Assembly: GCA_022813675.1 (NCBI GenBank)
Contig: CP063375.1
Coordinates: forward strand, 1,996,001 to 2,060,000
Length of the DNA stretch: 64,000 bases
DNA from: Deferribacteraceae bacterium V6Fe1
Lineage (GTDB): Bacteria; Chrysiogenota; Deferribacteres; Deferribacterales; Deferrivibrionaceae
Direction: 5' to 3'
Made by a program: the position numbers and the translations under genes. The notes below the pieces were generated by a model, which saw nothing but the letters and a program-made list of their open reading frames with translations, had not been told where the DNA came from and made no database searches. This document shows, piece by piece, positions 8,072 to 17,970 of this stretch; within the stretch, counting starts at the first letter, position 1, and each line of letters begins with the position of its first letter.

Positions 8072-9290
8072 TATCTCCCTCCGTTACAAATGCATCATGC
8101 AATACTCTTACAGCAAGCTCAGAAAATTTTTCATCTATTAAACAGGAAATTTTAATTTCACTGGTAGAAATCATCTGAATATTGATGTTGTTTTCAGCTA
8201 AAACCTCAAACATTTTAGCCGCAACACCGGCATGGCTCTTCATACCAACACCGACAATAGAAACCTTTGCAATATTTTCATCGCTAACAACCCTGTCGGC
8301 ACCAATTTTAGTACATACCTGATTACAAACATCCATAGCCCTTAAGAGATCGGTTTTTTGAACTGTAAATGACAGGTCTGTCTTGTCTTGCAAACCAACA
8401 TTCTGAATAATCATGTCAACATTTATATTCTGCTTTGCAAGTTCGCCAAATATTTCAGCCGCAATCCCCGGTCTGTCAGGTACGCCTACAATCGTAATCT
8501 TTGCTTGATTTTTATCAGATGTTACTCCTGAAACAATTACTTTTTCCATATCTTCATCCTCCTTAGTCACCAATGTGCCGGGCTTATCTTCAAGTGAAGA
8601 TAAAACCATTATATCTACATTATATTTCATACCAAATTCAACACTTCTTGATTGCAAAACTTTAGCTCCCAAAGAAGCAAGCTCAAGCATCTCTTCATAA
8701 GAAATCTTATCAAGTTTTTTTGCGTTTTTAACGATTCTAGGGTCAGCAGTATAAACACCATCAACATCCGTATATATTTCACATACTTTAGCATCAAGCG
8801 CCGCCGCTACAGCAACTGCTGTGGTATCTGAGCCACCTCTGCCAAGAGTTGTAATATCACCTGTAGCCGGGTAAATCCCTTGGAAACCGGCTACTATACA
8901 TATTTTACCTTCAGCTAAAGCTTTCTTTAACCTTTCAGCGGTAATTTTTACTATCCTTGCTGCAGAGTGAGCACCGTCAGTAATCATACCAATTTGCGGT
9001 CCTGTAAAGGATATTGCATCGTATCCCATTGTTTTTAAAGTCTGAGCTACAAGTGCAATACTTGCTTGCTCACCAGTTGAAACCAATTGGTCATATTCTC
9101 TTAAATCATACTTAGGAGTAATAGATTTAAGCAAATTTATAAGTCTATCAGTTTCTCCGGCCATAGCAGAAACCGTTACAACTACTTCATGCCCTTCATC
9201 TTTCTTCTTAGCAATAATTTCAGCTACATTTCTGATCCTTTCAATACTTCCAACACTTGTCCCGCCAAACTTCATTACAACAATGCTCAT
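8061..9290 (-). CDS. lysC: aspartate kinase
   Basis: A 409-residue aspartokinase of the amino-acid kinase fold, phosphorylating aspartate at the head of the lysine, threonine and methionine routes. KFGGTSVGS is at residues 7-15, '[16 protein letters not shown]' near 150, and two ACT regulatory domains occupy about 265-405. The length is that of the single-function alpha form. The start ATG has AGGAGG. It is the third gene of the operon, 15 bases after the homoserine kinase-like gene and overlapping cimA. Confidence 0.96.
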   Translation of the reverse strand: MSIVVMKFGGTSVGSIERIRNVAEIIAKKKDEGHEVVVTVSAMAGETDRLINLLKSITPKYDLREYDQLVSTGEQASIALVAQTLKTMGYDAISFTGPQIGMITDGAHSAARIVKITAERLKKALAEGKICIVAGFQGIYPATGDITTLGRGGSDTTAVAVAAALDAKVCEIYTDVDGVYTADPRIVKNAKKLDKISYEEMLELASLGAKVLQSRSVEFGMKYNVDIMVLSSLEDKPGTLVTKEDEDMEKVIVSGVTSDKNQAKITIVGVPDRPGIAAEIFGELAKQNINVDMIIQNVGLQDKTDLSFTVQKTDLLRAMDVCNQVCTKIGADRVVSDENIAKVSIVGVGMKSHAGVAAKMFEVLAENNINIQMISTSEIKISCLIDEKFSELAVRVLHDAFVTEGDSVS

Positions 9291-9305
9291 GTATTCCTCC
9301 TAACT

Positions 9306-10472
9306 CTACTCTATATTTTGAGTTTTTATAAAATATTCAGCCACTTTATAACCTTCTTCAAAAATAAAACTTGGTGTAATATTCTCATTGTAATATTTAT
9401 TTTTATCGGGTTTCACACCTTTGCCGTATATAATTGCCGGCACTGGTTCAGCAACATGTGTCCTCAGAGAAATCGGTGTGGGGTGATCGGGAGTAATGAG
9501 AATCCTCATATCCATTTTTTTAGTTGCTTCAATTAAAATAGGCAACACAATATTGTTAATATTTTCTACCGCCCTAACCTTCTCTTCAACCCTGCCCATA
9601 TGTCCGGCTTCATCAGGTGCTTCAATATGAATAAAAACATAATCATGATCATCCAATGCCTTTATGGCATACTCAGCCTTCCCTTTAAAATTGGTATCTA
9701 TAAATCCTGTAGCACCAGGCACATCAACAATATCAAGCCCAGCATATACCCCTATCCCTCTAATCAAGTCAACAGCGGCAACAACCGCCCCTTTTACTCC
9801 ATAAATATCTTCAAACCTCTTTATTTCAGGCTTTTTACCTTGCCCCCAAAGCCAAATAGAGTTTGCATTTTTGATATTTAACCTTTTTATAATTTCTCTG
9901 CTTCTTACCATTAAATCATTAATAAAAAATGCTTCTTCACCTTTGGGTAAATAATCTGCAATTGTCTTACCCATTATGTCATGTGGAGGAGTAGTTGAAA
10001 TATCAAAACTTTTATTTCTGACTACCATTATATTTCTATATCCTACACCTGAATAAAATTCTACACCCACTTCTTTTAGCTCTTTGTTAAGTTCATCTAT
10101 AATCAGTTTGGCTTGGCTATTATCGATATGATGGGCGCTAAAATCTTCCATTAAATGATAATCATCGCTTAACTTCACTATATTGCATCTGAAAACAAAA
10201 TCTTCTTTAGATATTTCAACACCAATACTTGCAGCCTCTATAGGGCTTCTACCAGTATAAACATCTTTGGGATTATAGCCAAAAATACTTAAATTACATA
10301 TATCGCTACCCGGATACATACCCTTCGGTGTAGTATAGATAAGGCCGCATCTGCCATTTTCAGCCAAATAGTCAAAGTTTGATGTATCTGCAAATTCCAA
10401 TACGGTTTTATTATCTATTTCAGGTATTTTATAATCAGACATACCGTCACAAAGCAAGACTACATATTTCAT
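9306..10472 (-). CDS. phosphoglycerate-mutase-like protein, probable homoserine kinase (ThrB substitute)
   Basis: A 388-residue member of the alkaline-phosphatase superfamily, closest to the archaeal ApgM type of cofactor-independent phosphoglycerate mutase: 'LLCDGMSD' near the N-terminus, 'PGSDICNLSIFGY' with the candidate serine nucleophile, 'HIEAPDEAGHMG' and 'TPDHPTP' metal motifs. It lies two bases after hom and just before lysC. A subfamily of these proteins (TIGR02535, 'proposed homoserine kinase') occurs in exactly this position in bacteria without a classical ThrB. I therefore infer homoserine phosphorylation rather than glycolysis. Phosphoglycerate mutase remains the alternative. 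Confidence 0.8.
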   Translation of the reverse strand: MKYVVLLCDGMSDYKIPEIDNKTVLEFADTSNFDYLAENGRCGLIYTTPKGMYPGSDICNLSIFGYNPKDVYTGRSPIEAASIGVEISKEDFVFRCNIVKLSDDYHLMEDFSAHHIDNSQAKLIIDELNKELKEVGVEFYSGVGYRNIMVVRNKSFDISTTPPHDIMGKTIADYLPKGEEAFFINDLMVRSREIIKRLNIKNANSIWLWGQGKKPEIKRFEDIYGVKGAVVAAVDLIRGIGVYAGLDIVDVPGATGFIDTNFKGKAEYAIKALDDHDYVFIHIEAPDEAGHMGRVEEKVRAVENINNIVLPILIEATKKMDMRILITPDHPTPISLRTHVAEPVPAIIYGKGVKPDKNKYYNENITPSFIFEEGYKVAEYFIKTQNIE

Positions 10473-10474
10473 TA

Positions 10475-11794
10475 CTATCTGCTCCCTTCTACACGTAAAA
10501 CTACAGTTTTATCCCTAACATACTCGAGAGAATCTATTTCTGCAACAGCATTGTTTACATTTCTACCCTTTGTTTCATGAGTCATAAACACAAGGGGCAC
10601 TACATCGCCGGGAGCTCTGTCTCCGGGCTGAATTGCAGACTTGATACTTATCCCATATTTACCTAATACACCTGCAATTTTTGATAATACTCCGGGCTTA
10701 TCAAGAGCCGAAAATCTTAAATAAAATGAAGACGTTATTTCATTTATATCCCTTACAGGATATTGCGGCTCATATTCACTTTTAAATCCGAGAGTCGGGA
10801 CTCTCTTGGCACTGCAAGATGTAATATCCCTTGCAATTGAGATAATATCACCAACAACAGCACTGCCCGTCGGAAGACTGCCAGCCCCTCTGCCGTAATG
10901 AATCGTCCTATCCACTTTGTCAGATACAAGATAAATAGCATTGAAAACATCATTTACCTTAGACAAAATATACCTTTCGGGGATAATTGTAGGGTGAACC
11001 CTTACCTCTATGTCATCTTCATGTTTCTTTGCAATAGCAAGAAGCTTGATTTTGCAATTGAGCTTCTTGGCAAAATCTATATCAACCTGCTTGATATTTG
11101 ATATCCCTTCTACAAATATTTCCTCAAAAGGGACTAACGTTTGAAAGGCAATCGAAGATAAAATAGCGATTTTATGTGCCGTATCAATCCCTTCAACGTC
11201 AAAAGTGGGGTCTGCCTCCGCATAGCCTAACTTTTGAGCATCAGCCAAAACTTCATCAAATTCCTTCCCTTCACTTTCCATTTTAGATAAAATATAATTA
11301 GCCGTACCATTTATAATCCCATAAATCTCATTTACATTGTTAGCTGCCAAATCCTCTTTTAATACTCTTATGATCGGTATGCCGCCACCGACACTCCCCT
11401 CAAACCCTAAATATAATCCCTTATCCTCTGACTTTTTAAATATCTCCTTGCCGTTAACTGCCAAAAGAGCTTTGTTTGCCGTCACGACATGCTTGCCCTT
11501 ATCCAGAGATTTCAGTATTACATCTTTTGCTACCGTGTACCCGCCTATTAATTCCACGACAATATCAATTTCGTTATCATTTATGACATCATCAATGTTT
11601 TTCGTTTTCACTTCTACATCTTTAACATATTCATTCTCAATACTATCTATTCTCAAATCGCAAACGGACTTTACATTTATATCTATTCCGGTCTTATTGA
11701 AAATGGTGCTTCTGTTATCCTTTAAAACAGTCAAAGTCCCCATACCGACAGTCCCAAGCCCTACTATACCGACGTTAATTTTACCAGCAGTCAC
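10475..11794 (-). CDS. hom: homoserine dehydrogenase
   Basis: A 439-residue NAD(P)-dependent enzyme reducing aspartate semialdehyde to homoserine. The Rossmann motif GLGTVGMG is near residue 10, the catalytic core includes 'GVANYILSKM'-like 'INGTANYILSKM' and 'GYAEADPTFDVEGIDTAHK', and an ACT domain (about 355-435) would bind threonine. Two GTG codons are available; GTG 11794 is chosen because GGAGG lies five bases before it, while GTG 11800 overlaps the Shine-Dalgarno. It is the first gene of the hom - kinase - lysC - cimA operon. Confidence 0.95.
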   Translation of the reverse strand: MTAGKINVGIVGLGTVGMGTLTVLKDNRSTIFNKTGIDINVKSVCDLRIDSIENEYVKDVEVKTKNIDDVINDNEIDIVVELIGGYTVAKDVILKSLDKGKHVVTANKALLAVNGKEIFKKSEDKGLYLGFEGSVGGGIPIIRVLKEDLAANNVNEIYGIINGTANYILSKMESEGKEFDEVLADAQKLGYAEADPTFDVEGIDTAHKIAILSSIAFQTLVPFEEIFVEGISNIKQVDIDFAKKLNCKIKLLAIAKKHEDDIEVRVHPTIIPERYILSKVNDVFNAIYLVSDKVDRTIHYGRGAGSLPTGSAVVGDIISIARDITSCSAKRVPTLGFKSEYEPQYPVRDINEITSSFYLRFSALDKPGVLSKIAGVLGKYGISIKSAIQPGDRAPGDVVPLVFMTHETKGRNVNNAVAEIDSLEYVRDKTVVLRVEGSR

Positions 11795-11827
11795 AGACAC
11801 CTCCAGTTAGGTATAAAATTTCCGGAG

Positions 11828-11856
11828 ATATTACTACTAAGAGGATAAGTTGTCAA
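11828..11856 (-). promoter_or_regulatory. promoter of the hom operon
   Basis: On the minus strand TTGACA (11856-11851), a 17-base spacer and TAATAT (11833-11828). The predicted 5' UTR is only about 27 bases, leaving no room for an attenuator or riboswitch, so control is probably by allostery or a repressor. Confidence 0.75.
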
Positions 11857-11953
11857 GAAATGCTAAAAAAAATTTAACGATATTTACATTTATTTTATGC
11901 AAAAAAATATTGCTTTTTAGCTTCAAAAGTTCTAATTACCTCTTTACCATATG

Positions 11954-11981
11954 TTGAAATATTAAAATATTTTAATATAAC
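11954..11981 (+). promoter_or_regulatory. promoter of the EAL gene filled by a 20-bp perfect palindrome
   Basis: TTGAAA (11954-11959), 16-base spacer, TATAAC (11976-11981). Positions 11959-11978 read ATATTAAAATATTTTAATAT, identical to its reverse complement, spanning the whole spacer and part of the -10 box. Candidate operator. Confidence 0.5.
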
Positions 11982-12007
11982 GATAATTAAGGAAGTATAA
12001 TGTAGAT

Positions 12008-13243
12008 ATGAACTGTCACAACCTCTTAACGCACTTCCAACCTATTTTCAGCCTAAAAGATAATAAAATTATTGGACTGGAGGCTCTTTCTCGTGGCTTA
12101 ACAGCTAATAATGACATCATATCCCCATACATACTTTTTAAAGAAGCTGCAATTCAAAATAATACCCTTATTTTGGACAGAAACTGCAGGTTAAACGCAC
12201 TTAAAAATTATGCTGCTCTCACAGAGAGAGATAATGACGATATCTTACTTTTTTTAAATGTGGACATTTCGATAATGGATAAATACACCATTGACTTTGG
12301 ATGGACAGCCACACAAGTCAAAATGTTTGGACTGAAACCTTCAAACATTGTCCTTGAAATCATTGAAGATAAATGTGAAAATACACAAAAATTAATGGAA
12401 TTTGTGGAAAATTACAGGAATCAAGGTTTCTTGATAGCAATAGACGATTTTGGCACTGACAATTCCAATTTTAACAGGATTGTCGAAATTAAGCCAGATA
12501 TTATCAAAATATCAGGTGAGCTTATACAAGGTATCAGTAAAAACTTTGTAAAAAAATCCATAGTTAAATCAATTGTTTCACTTTCCAAAAAAATTGGAAC
12601 TGTAATTGTGGCAGAATGTGTGGAATCTGCCGATGATGTAATAAAGTGCTTTGAAATCGGCATAGACCTTTTCCAAGGATTTTATTTTGCAAAACCTCAA
12701 GAAATCAGTAACATAAGAGAAGTTGCCCATATTATTTCTGAAAAATCCAAGGAGACATATAAAGACATAGAAACTAAATCATTATTAAAGAAAAATATAA
12801 TCGATAACTTTAACGATGTAATAACATCTGTTGTAACTTTGATAAGGCGATATGAAGAGCATCTCTTTGACAATTTACTTAATGAGTTAAAATCACAACT
12901 TAATAATGTCGAAAGTATCTATATTCTAAATAATAATGGGATACAGATAAGCTCAATTTATTGCAAAGACTGTTCAAATATTTTAAAAAGAAATATAATT
13001 TTCCGCTACGGGGATATTAACTCCGACCACTCTCAAAAAGATTACTTTTTAAATACATCTTGCTATTTAAATTCAAGATACATTACAGAAAAATATATAT
13101 CTACAATAACTAACACCCTTGTAGTAACTGTTGCATCAAAATTTAGAAACATAGAAAACAAAGAATTTATCCTCTGCATTAACTTTGACATTGCAGAAAT
13201 CGAAAGTAAAGCGTATAATCGCATTATATATGAACAAACTTAA
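12008..13243 (+). CDS. EAL-domain protein, probable c-di-GMP phosphodiesterase
   Basis: A 411-residue protein with an EAL domain at about 1-245 and a C-terminal region of about 165 residues that resembles the sensory domain after EAL in YkuI-type proteins. The catalytic set looks complete: EALSR near residue 26, the Asn in FLNVD, Glu in EIIEDKC, the DDFGT loop, Lys in DIIKI, AECVES and the Gln in LFQGFYFAKP. It should hydrolyse c-di-GMP, presumably gated by the C-terminal sensor. There is no signal peptide or membrane segment. A good Shine-Dalgarno (AAGGA) sits 14 bases upstream, spaced instead for an ATG-TAG at 12000. Confidence 0.85.
   Translation: MNCHNLLTHFQPIFSLKDNKIIGLEALSRGLTANNDIISPYILFKEAAIQNNTLILDRNCRLNALKNYAALTERDNDDILLFLNVDISIMDKYTIDFGWTATQVKMFGLKPSNIVLEIIEDKCENTQKLMEFVENYRNQGFLIAIDDFGTDNSNFNRIVEIKPDIIKISGELIQGISKNFVKKSIVKSIVSLSKKIGTVIVAECVESADDVIKCFEIGIDLFQGFYFAKPQEISNIREVAHIISEKSKETYKDIETKSLLKKNIIDNFNDVITSVVTLIRRYEEHLFDNLLNELKSQLNNVESIYILNNNGIQISSIYCKDCSNILKRNIIFRYGDINSDHSQKDYFLNTSCYLNSRYITEKYISTITNTLVVTVASKFRNIENKEFILCINFDIAEIESKAYNRIIYEQT
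13191..13219 (+). promoter_or_regulatory. internal promoter for the DUF255 gene, near-leaderless
   Basis: TTGCAG (13191-13196), 17 bases, TATAAT (13214-13219), inside the end of the EAL gene. The predicted +1 at about 13226 leaves a 4-base leader before ATG 13230, which has no Shine-Dalgarno. Confidence 0.45.
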
Positions 13244-14903
13244 CTTAGAGCCGTCACTATATTTGAGGCAACATCAAAACAACCCCGTCAACTGGCTAAC
13301 TTTGAGGGATAATCCATTTCAGTTGGCTAAAAATGAAAAAAAGCCTGTTTTCATAAGTATCGGTTACTCCTCTTGCCATTGGTGCCATGTGATGTCCAGA
13401 GAGACATTTGATAATGAGCAAGTGGCTAACATATTAAATAATGACTATATCTCGGTAAAAGTAGACAGGGAAGAATACCCTGATATTGACAAAAAATACC
13501 AACTTTACATTCAGCTTTTAGGGAAAAATGGCGGGTGGCCGCTCTCAGTTTTTACGGACGATGATGGCATTCCTTTTTTTGCCGGGACTTATTTCCCCCC
13601 TAATGAAAGTTACGGAATCCCTGGATTTATAGATATCTTGAGTCAAGTATCAAATTTTTACAAAAACGACAAAGAAAAATTAAAAAAAATACGAGAAGGG
13701 TATTTTAATATTTTGACAGAGCAAAAAAAGATAGATAGCTTTGACGCGTTAAACACAAAAACATTTGAAGAAGGGATATACAGATTATTAGATATGACTA
13801 ATGGTGGACTGAAAGGCACCACAAAATTTCCAAATATCCCTACGGTAATTGCTCTAACAAGTGAATATTTCTACCGCAACAAAAAAATAAAAGATTTTTT
13901 AAATTTAACTGCTTCAAAACTATGCACATCGGGAATATTTGACCATATTAACGGGGGTTTTTTCAGATATTGCATAGATGAAAATTGGTATGTGCCTCAT
14001 TTTGAAAAAATGCTTTACGACAATGCCTTGAATGTAAGTTTTCTTTCAAAAATGTATGAACTGACAAACAACAAAACATATTTGCACACGGCTGAAATGA
14101 CACTTGACTTTTTAATGGATGAATTTTTTACTGAACACGGTTTCATATCATCTATGAACGCTGAAAGTGAAGATTTTGATGGGAATAATTCAGAAGGATT
14201 TTATTATAAGATAAGTGAAAATGACATAAAAGTGCTTGAAGAAAATGAAACAATATTCATATCCGAAAAAATATTTTTAAAAAATAACGTCATAAATATA
14301 CAATCAAACGAATATAAAGATATATTAAAAGCTCATACAATTCTTGCTAAGCTGAATAAAACTAAAAAATCTCCGGACAAAGACAATAAGGTAATTATAA
14401 GCTGGAACAGTCTCCTTATAATTGCAATGTTAGACTACTTTGAAGTATCCGCCGATGATTTTTACTATAATACAGCACTTAATCTTTTTGGCAAACTCAA
14501 GCAACATTTTGACGGAGTAAACTTGTATAGAATAAGATACAATGATACCCTTTTTGAACATAGCTGCCTCGAAGACTACTCATATCTCCTTGCGGCTACC
14601 CAAAAGATATTTGACATTACTAAAGATGCCAAACTAAAAACGTTAGCAAAACAATTAATCGAGTCGGCAAATAAGTTATTTTTTAAAGATGGTATTTTGT
14701 ACTTTGACAAAAGTCACTCGGTATTTGATACTTTTGATGAAGCAATTTACTCGGCTTTTGGTATGTTTGTTATAAATGCAGTTTATTTTAGTGAGTTTGT
14801 TGACCTGAGCATAGATATTAATATGTTAAAACAGGTCGCATTTGACAGATTCAATAAATTCCCGTTGGCACACCCTACCCTATTAAATCTACAAAACAAT
14901 TAA
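13230..14903 (+). CDS. DUF255 thioredoxin-domain protein (YyaL/SSP411 family)
   Basis: A 557-residue cytoplasmic protein. The N-terminus 'SLYLRQHQNNPVNW' and the CHWCHVM redox motif in the thioredoxin-like domain (about 40-120) are diagnostic of the YyaL/spermatogenesis-associated-20 family; an alpha/alpha toroid of the six-hairpin glycosidase type follows. Family members are usually about 650-700 residues, so this one is short. The biochemical role of the family is not settled. The start is ATG 13230, overlapping the EAL gene by 14 bases; the frame extends to 13185 but without family homology. It has no Shine-Dalgarno. Confidence 0.88.
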   Translation: MNKLNLEPSLYLRQHQNNPVNWLTLRDNPFQLAKNEKKPVFISIGYSSCHWCHVMSRETFDNEQVANILNNDYISVKVDREEYPDIDKKYQLYIQLLGKNGGWPLSVFTDDDGIPFFAGTYFPPNESYGIPGFIDILSQVSNFYKNDKEKLKKIREGYFNILTEQKKIDSFDALNTKTFEEGIYRLLDMTNGGLKGTTKFPNIPTVIALTSEYFYRNKKIKDFLNLTASKLCTSGIFDHINGGFFRYCIDENWYVPHFEKMLYDNALNVSFLSKMYELTNNKTYLHTAEMTLDFLMDEFFTEHGFISSMNAESEDFDGNNSEGFYYKISENDIKVLEENETIFISEKIFLKNNVINIQSNEYKDILKAHTILAKLNKTKKSPDKDNKVIISWNSLLIIAMLDYFEVSADDFYYNTALNLFGKLKQHFDGVNLYRIRYNDTLFEHSCLEDYSYLLAATQKIFDITKDAKLKTLAKQLIESANKLFFKDGILYFDKSHSVFDTFDEAIYSAFGMFVINAVYFSEFVDLSIDINMLKQVAFDRFNKFPLAHPTLLNLQNN

Positions 14904-14945
14904 ATTAAATTTTTTCTAATTTATGCACCCCACAAATCTAAAATA

Positions 14946-14954
14946 TGGTATAAT
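14946..14954 (+). promoter_or_regulatory. extended -10 promoter of the cytochrome/flavoprotein operon
   Basis: TGGTATAAT at 14946-14954, an extended -10 element, about 28 bases before the AGGAGG ribosome binding site; no good -35 hexamer is visible. Confidence 0.5.
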
Positions 14955-14981
14955 ATCTTAGTAATTTTGTAGGAGGTATAT

Positions 14982-15542
14982 ATGAAAGTAAGATTTATTT
15001 TCCTTGTTTTCCTATTTTTAATTGCCGCAAGTTTTGTTTTCGCAGAAACCTATGAAAAAAGAATTGTAATCGTATGCGCCGGTTGTCATGGCACGAATGG
15101 AGCATCTGTAGGTGATTCAATCCCTATAATTGGAGGGCAAAAAGCCTCTTATTTAAAAAAGGTTATGATGGAGTATAAAAATGATAAAAAAGTCGGCTCC
15201 GTCATGCCGAAAATAGCAAAAGGGTATCATGATGAAAGAATTGATTTTGTTGCTAATTATTTTTCAAACAAACAATGGGTAAATACCAATAAACCTTTCG
15301 ATAAGAATTTGGCCGATAAAGGGAAAAAAATAGCTGACGTATGTTATGACTGTCATGGCAAACTCGGGGAAGGTATTGAAGCATTCCCAAGAATAGCTGG
15401 TCAGCCTGTCTTTTACTTAAAACAGGTATTATTCGACTATAAAAATGGTGTGTTAAAAAGTGATGAAATGTCATTTGTGAGCGAGTATAGCGATGTTGAC
15501 TTGGAAGCACTTGCAAATTATTTCTCTTCAATAAGGCGATAG
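14982..15542 (+). CDS. periplasmic dihaem cytochrome c (c4 type), probable FccA/SoxE partner
   Basis: A 186-residue protein with a cleavable signal peptide (hydrophobic 5-20, ending SFVFAETY) and two c-type haem motifs, CAGCH near residue 32 and CYDCH near 122, each followed by a 'GxxxGExxxxIPxIxGQ'-like loop. The duplicated domains identify the cytochrome c4 family. It is 10 bases upstream of a sulfide dehydrogenase flavoprotein gene, so it probably takes electrons from that subunit in the periplasm, as FccA does. Strong AGGAGG ribosome binding site. Confidence 0.88.
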   Translation: MKVRFIFLVFLFLIAASFVFAETYEKRIVIVCAGCHGTNGASVGDSIPIIGGQKASYLKKVMMEYKNDKKVGSVMPKIAKGYHDERIDFVANYFSNKQWVNTNKPFDKNLADKGKKIADVCYDCHGKLGEGIEAFPRIAGQPVFYLKQVLFDYKNGVLKSDEMSFVSEYSDVDLEALANYFSSIRR

Positions 15543-15552
15543 GAGGGATAAT

Positions 15553-16842
15553 ATGCTAAATATTAACAGAAGAAGCTTTATCAAAAATACCGCAATTGGT
15601 GTAGCAGGGCTATCAATAGTTGGATGTGCTGGCAAGTATCGTTCTGAATTTATACCTAAGAAAGAAAAAAGAGTAATCGTTGTTGGTGGTGGATTTGGAG
15701 GCTGCACAGCGGCAAAATATATCAAACTCAACGACCCTTCCATCGAAGTCATTTTAGTAGAAAAAAATAGCCATTTTGTTTCTTGCCCTATTTCTAACCT
15801 CGTAATTGTGGGTTTAAAGGATATGAATTATATTACATTTAAGTACGACTTACTGGAAAAAAATTACGGGATAAAAGTATTGCAGACAGAAGCCTTGGAG
15901 CTGAATTCAGAAAATAACACCCTTATTACTACAAAAGGTGCACTAAAATATGACAAACTGATTTTATCTCCCGGCGTAGGTTTTATTGAAGATAAAAGTA
16001 TTGGTTACTCATTAAACCTAACTGACAAAATCCCACATGCGTGGAAAGCCGGTAGGCAAACTGAAATATTAAGACGACAGCTAAGCGAACTTAAGAAAGG
16101 GGGCACTGTCATTTTAAGAGTGCCAAAATCTCCTTACAGGTGCCCACCGGGACCCTATGAAAGAGCATCATTAATTGCCAATTTTATAAAAAGGAATAAT
16201 TTGGGCGGTAAAATAATAATCCTTGATTCTAATGATGATGTTACCTCTAAAGGTAAACTGTTCAAAGCTGCCTGGGATGATTTTTACCGCAGAGAACTCG
16301 AATATTTCAGCCAAGTTGACGTTCAAAACATTGATACCGAAAATATGATAATAGATACAAATAAAGGGAAAATTAAAGCTGACATAATTAACTTTATTCC
16401 TGATCAAAAAGCTTCAAATACTGCGTTTAAGCTCGGTCTTGTTAAAGAAGATAAGCTTTGGGCATTTGTAAATTCATACACCTTTGAATCAGAAATGGTT
16501 AAAGATGTATATGTAGTCGGCGATTCTACAAATACCGGCAGTGTAGGGACTGTTCCAAAATCCGGCTACATTGCAAATTCTATGGGCAAAGTAGTAGCTG
16601 AATCTGTAGTAGCTTCGCTCAATGGAAAAACTCCACCAAAACCATTTATGGCAAATGCATGTTACAGCATGGTAAGTGATACCGAAGCTATCTGGGTAAC
16701 TGCAGTATACGAATATGATGAAAATACAAAAAGAACTATTACAATAAAAGGCGCTTCCGGGACACCTAAGACAAGATCAAAAATTGATGCCAAACATCAG
16801 CTCAGCTGGGCTGAAAATATTTGGAGTGATACTTTAATGTAA
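15553..16842 (+). CDS. fccB: flavocytochrome c sulfide dehydrogenase, flavoprotein subunit
   Basis: A 429-residue FAD protein with a twin-arginine signal (NRRSFIKNTAIGVAGLSIVG). The FAD-binding motif VVGGGFGGCTAAKY is at about 39-52. The redox-active cysteine pair of FccB/SoxF is present as SCPISN (near 79) and ANACYSMV (near 370), and the C-terminal FCSD domain is recognisable ('RSKIDAKHQLSWAENIW'). It would oxidise sulfide to sulfur or polysulfide in the periplasm and pass electrons to the adjacent dihaem cytochrome. No sox genes are present in the window, so SoxF versus FccB is a matter of name. Confidence 0.9.
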   Translation: MLNINRRSFIKNTAIGVAGLSIVGCAGKYRSEFIPKKEKRVIVVGGGFGGCTAAKYIKLNDPSIEVILVEKNSHFVSCPISNLVIVGLKDMNYITFKYDLLEKNYGIKVLQTEALELNSENNTLITTKGALKYDKLILSPGVGFIEDKSIGYSLNLTDKIPHAWKAGRQTEILRRQLSELKKGGTVILRVPKSPYRCPPGPYERASLIANFIKRNNLGGKIIILDSNDDVTSKGKLFKAAWDDFYRRELEYFSQVDVQNIDTENMIIDTNKGKIKADIINFIPDQKASNTAFKLGLVKEDKLWAFVNSYTFESEMVKDVYVVGDSTNTGSVGTVPKSGYIANSMGKVVAESVVASLNGKTPPKPFMANACYSMVSDTEAIWVTAVYEYDENTKRTITIKGASGTPKTRSKIDAKHQLSWAENIWSDTLM

Positions 16843-16846
16843 AAAA

Positions 16847-16871
16847 AGCAGCCTAAATAGGCTGCTTTTTT
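16847..16871. terminator. bidirectional terminator between fccB and rnpB
   Basis: GCAGCC (16848-16853), loop TAAATA, GGCTGC (16860-16865), flanked by A runs on the left and T runs on the right, so it works on both strands. It ends exactly where the rnpB 3' end begins. Confidence 0.9.
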
Positions 16872-17268
<397 letters not shown>

Positions 17269-17275
17269 AACGATT

Positions 17276-17281
17276 ATTATA
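17276..17281 (-). promoter_or_regulatory. -10 element of rnpB inside a coding region
   Basis: TATAAT on the minus strand with seven bases to the predicted rnpB 5' end; the -35 (TTTAAA) is poor. Confidence 0.6.
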
Positions 17282-17901
17282 GTAATTACAAAGAGATTTT
17301 AAAGGGCAAAATTCACAATTAGGCTTTTTTTTACAAAAATCCTTACAAAGATTCACAATTAATGCATGATATTCTTTAAAAACATCTACCTTTGGCTCCA
17401 CACATTTATGAAACATTTCTTGTAAGTTATCATAATCTTCCGAATCATTAATCCCAAGTCTTTTAAATAATCTTTTGGTATATGCGTCGATAACAAATAT
17501 TGGCAAACCTAAAGCATACAAAATTATTGAATCGGCAGTTTCCTTGCCTACGCCATTCACTGTCAGCAGACTTTTCCTGATATCGTAGACATCTATATTT
17601 TTTATATTATCAAAATCACCGCCACAAAAACGCTCAAAAAAATTAAGCACATTTTTTAATCTCTTAGCTTTCAAATTATAAAATCCAGAAGATTTAATCA
17701 AAGATTTCAATAATTCATCATCGGCATTGATTAATTTTTCAAAATCAAGCATACTATTGACTTTAAGATTTTTGATACTTTTCTCGACATTTGACCAGCT
17801 GGTATTTTGTGTCAAAACAGCCCCCACGATTATCTCCAATATCGATTCGGCAGGCCACCAACCGGTTTTTCCATAATACCCTTCAAGTAATAAATATACT
17901 T

Positions 17902-17911
17902 GATTTATTCT
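17902..17911. repeat. 10-bp target-site duplication, left copy
   Basis: GATTTATTCT immediately before the left IS end, repeated exactly at 19379-19388. Confidence 0.93.
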
Positions 17912-17970
17912 CTGGCATCACCCCATTTTTACATAAGAAATGTTATTTGACAGGTATTTATAATTGATAA

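Noticed and set aside
11337-11810. 157-residue plus-strand ORF
   Set aside because: Antisense to homoserine dehydrogenase with a composition typical of shadow frames and no ribosome binding site.
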